A stretch of 45,138 bases of DNA from Nocardia sp. MH4 (GTDB lineage: Bacteria; Actinomycetota; Actinomycetes; Mycobacteriales; Mycobacteriaceae): the NCBI RefSeq assembly GCF_019266065.1, contig NZ_LPNR01000078.1, forward strand, positions 1 through 45,138. Reading direction: 5' to 3'. Positions 43,093-45,138 of the stretch are shown here, in pieces (the stretch's first letter is position 1; each line of letters opens with the position of its first letter). The position numbers were made by a program, and so were the translations under genes. Under the pieces are notes generated by a model, which saw nothing but the letters and a program-made list of their open reading frames with translations, was not told where the DNA came from and did no database searches.

Positions 43093-45138
43093 ATTGACCG
43101 CATCGAAGACGAAGGACCGTACGGCGGCACGCCCGCCGTACGCATCGAAGTGCTCGGCCCGTTGCGGGTCGAGGTGGGTGGGCGGCCCGCCGATCTGGGT
43201 GGACCGCGTCAGCGCGCGCTCCTGGCCCGTCTGGTGCTCGCCGGCGGCGAGGTGGTCTCGACCGATCGCCTGATCGACGACCTGTGGGCGGGCGACCCGC
43301 CGCCGAAGGCCCTGGGTGCCCTCCAGGCCCACATCTCCTACCTGCGCCGCGCCCTCGAACCCGATCGCCCGCCCCGCGCCCCGGCCATCGTGCTGATCTC
43401 CGAGGCCCCCGGCTACGCACTGCGGCTCGACCGGTCCGCGGTCGACGCGTGGCACTTCGAACGCCTGCTCGCCGACGGCGATCGCACCGATCCGGCGCAG
43501 CGCTACGCGGCGCTCGGCGCGGCCCTGGCGTGCTGGCACGGTGAGCCCTACGCTCCCTTCGCGACGGCCCACTGGGTCGTCCCGGAAGCCACCCGCCTGC
43601 ACGAACTCCGCCGCGTCGCCGTCGAACGCCGGGCCGAAGCGGCCCTGGCGCTCGGCCGGTCCGACGAGGCCCTGGCCTTGCTGCACCCCCACGTCACCGA
43701 TCACCCCGACCGCGAGAACGCCGCCCGCCTCCTGGCACTGACCCACTACCGCCTGGGCCGCCAGCTCGACGCCCTGGCCACCCTCCGCCGGGTCCGCGAC
43801 TACCTGGACACCGAGTACGGCGTCCGCCCCGGCCCGGCCCTCGCCGCCCTCGAAACCGCCATCCTCACCCACGCCCCGGAACTGGACCTGCCACCGACCC
43901 ACTCGACCGCTGCGGCGCACCCCGCCGAGCCGATGCAGCAATCGACCGGGGCGGTGCACTTCGTCGAGCCGGTGCGGGGATCGACCGGGGCGACGCACCT
44001 AGCCGAGCCGGTGCGGGGATCGACCGGCGCGGTACGCCCGGCCGACTGGGCGCGGGGATCGACCGGCGCGGTGCACTCTGCCGACTCGGTACCGGGATCG
44101 ACCGGCGCGGTACACCCTGCCGACTCGGTGCAATCATCGGCTGGACCAGCCCAGACCGATCCGGTGCAACCGTTGGCTCGACAAGCGCGGCCGGGTCCGG
44201 TGAAACCGTCGGCTGGACCTGCGCGGCCGGGTCTGGTGGATTCGTCGGCTGGACAAGCTCAGCCCGCCGGTGGTGGGGAGTCGAGAGGCTCGGCGATCGG
44301 TTCGACCGAAGCCGTGCGGTCTGCCGACGGTGGGCCGCCGGTGACCTTCGCGGAGGCGGAGCCGCTCACCGACCACCGCGTCGGACACCCGGCGCGACCT
44401 GTCGGCGACGATGCCTCGGCGACCTCGGCGACCTCGGCGACCCCGGTGAGCGCGGGTGTCGGGGGAGTGGGTGCGGCGAAGGCCGCCGGGGCCGGCGGTG
44501 GTCCGGATCGGCCCGCCCCGCGAGCGCGGTTCAGCGCGGACGCGGTCGGCTACGACGCCGAACGGGCGGCGCTGCGCGCCGAGGCGGCCGAGGTGGTGGC
44601 GCACGGGCGGGCCCGGGTGGTGTGGCTGGAAGGGGAAGCGGGAGCGGGGAAGACGACGCAGAGTGAGGCCCTGGCCCAGGTGCTGGCCGGGGACGGGTGG
44701 ACCGTCGCCGGGGCCGCGTGTCCGGAGGTCGACGGTGCGCCCGCGGCGTGGGCCTGGACGCATCTGCTCGAAGGGCTCGGCGCGGAGGCGGAGCGGGAAG
44801 CCGGTCCGTTCGGCATCGCGCGGGCGGTGGCGCGGGCCTGCGCGCAGCGACTGGTCGACGGGCCCGTGCTGGTGATCCTCGAGGACGTCCATCGCGCCGA
44901 CAGCGCCACCCTGCAGATCCTGCGCCAACTGGTGGCGTGGCTGGCGCATCGCCCGGTCCTGGTCCTGGTCACCGCGCGCGGTGACGAGGCCGACGCGGGC
45001 GTGCGCGCCTCGGCCGCCGCGCTGGCGGCGGTGACCGGCCGCCGCCTCGAACTGGGTGGCCTCGACACCGCGGCGGTGCGCGCCATCGCGAGTCGGGCCG
45101 GTCTGCGGGCCATCGACGACGACACCGCCGAACGCCTG
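43093..45138 (+). CDS. AfsR/SARP-like regulator with BTAD and AAA ATPase domains (3' truncated by window)
   Basis: The frame is open from the TAG at 43090-43092 to the window end, 682 codons. The N-terminal winged-helix domain (VRIEVLGPLRVEVGGRPADL in part, TDRLIDDLWAGDPP, LQAHISYLRRALEP) and the bacterial transcriptional activation domain (LHELRRVAVERRAEAALALG in part, RALRDYLDTEYG-like RVRDYLDTEYGVRPGPAL) are clear. A repetitive linker is followed by a Walker A GEAGAGKTTQ and Walker B LVILEDVHRAD. The protein resembles AfsR-type STAND activators. No ATG, GTG or TTG occurs in frame before the domain begins; ATT 43093 or ATC 43102 are the only start-like codons. Confidence 0.85.
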   Translation, partial: MDRIEDEGPYGGTPAVRIEVLGPLRVEVGGRPADLGGPRQRALLARLVLAGGEVVSTDRLIDDLWAGDPPPKALGALQAHISYLRRALEPDRPPRAPAIVLISEAPGYALRLDRSAVDAWHFERLLADGDRTDPAQRYAALGAALACWHGEPYAPFATAHWVVPEATRLHELRRVAVERRAEAALALGRSDEALALLHPHVTDHPDRENAARLLALTHYRLGRQLDALATLRRVRDYLDTEYGVRPGPALAALETAILTHAPELDLPPTHSTAAAHPAEPMQQSTGAVHFVEPVRGSTGATHLAEPVRGSTGAVRPADWARGSTGAVHSADSVPGSTGAVHPADSVQSSAGPAQTDPVQPLARQARPGPVKPSAGPARPGLVDSSAGQAQPAGGGESRGSAIGSTEAVRSADGGPPVTFAEAEPLTDHRVGHPARPVGDDASATSATSATPVSAGVGGVGAAKAAGAGGGPDRPAPRARFSADAVGYDAERAALRAEAAEVVAHGRARVVWLEGEAGAGKTTQSEALAQVLAGDGWTVAGAACPEVDGAPAAWAWTHLLEGLGAEAEREAGPFGIARAVARACAQRLVDGPVLVILEDVHRADSATLQILRQLVAWLAHRPVLVLVTARGDEADAGVRASAAALAAVTGRRLELGGLDTAAVRAIASRAGLRAIDDDTAERL
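43918..44259 (+). repeat. Tandem 39-bp/36-bp repeats in the linker of the AfsR-like gene
   Basis: Six units of 39 bp (13 residues, core EPVRGSTGAV) run from 43918 to 44151, then three of 36 bp (core PVKPSAGPA) to 44259. The copies are diverged but in register. They encode a flexible segment rich in Ser, Gly, Pro and Val between the BTAD and ATPase domains. Length variation between strains is expected. Confidence 0.85.

Noticed and set aside
43865..44137. Minus-strand frame with repeated PRRSIPAPSR-like units
   Set aside because: It is the reverse reading of the tandem repeats in the AfsR-like gene; the plus strand has clear BTAD and ATPase domains.

Overview
The window comes from a high-GC mycolate-type actinobacterium, most likely Nocardia or a close relative. 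This is inferred from GC content (about 70% by eye), gene order and families. The order sigD, anti-sigma RsdA, DUF5319, guaB2, guaB3, guaA, imuA'/imuB, dnaE2, trmL, metX and metY matches, from memory, the M. tuberculosis Rv3340-Rv3416 region. An MspA-type porin and many leaderless starts fit the same group. No tRNA, rRNA, insertion sequence, phage gene or CRISPR array was seen.

Layout. 1-2.2 kb: the 3' end of an unidentified gene, then the sigma factor SigD and its membrane anti-sigma factor. 2.3-8.6 kb: DUF5319 and the guanine-nucleotide genes guaB2, guaB3 and guaA. A strongly structured 311-bp spacer lies before guaB3, and an alpha/beta hydrolase lacking its serine nucleophile lies before guaA. 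8.6-19.1 kb: parts of a LiaFSR/EsrISR-like envelope-stress system (PspC/LiaF-like membrane protein, PspC-domain histidine kinase, NarL-type regulator). A block holding an nSTAND-WD40 ATPase, an MspA-like porin and an N5-(carboxyethyl)ornithine synthase-like enzyme splits it. 19.1-20.2 kb: a Ser/Thr kinase. 20.3-30.5 kb: the mutasome genes imuA', imuB and dnaE2 with three LexA-type SOS boxes, interrupted by a sucrase/ferredoxin-like protein, a cytochrome P450 and a short-chain dehydrogenase. 30.6-37.2 kb: M48 protease, DUF4349 lipoprotein, DUF167, an orphan VapC, TrmL, DUF3017, nitroreductase with HxlR, and DUF2236 oxygenase with TetR. 37.2-39.9 kb: the methionine operon metY-metX behind a SAM-IV riboswitch and a polycysteine leader peptide. 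39.9-45.1 kb: a TetR/MFS efflux pair, a membrane protein, and the start of an AfsR/SARP-like regulator that runs off the end.

Most notable points: (1) metY-metX appears to be doubly controlled, by a SAM-IV aptamer and then an uORF encoding Met-Cys-Cys-Cys. (2) A small TPR-like gene, with a predicted leaderless start and two SOS boxes, is the first gene of the dnaE2 operon, making it a candidate unrecognised mutasome accessory. (3) The AfsR-like gene has no canonical start codon and lies in frame with the preceding gene across a single TAG. (4) An orphan VapC keeps only the last 26 codons of what looks like its antitoxin gene.
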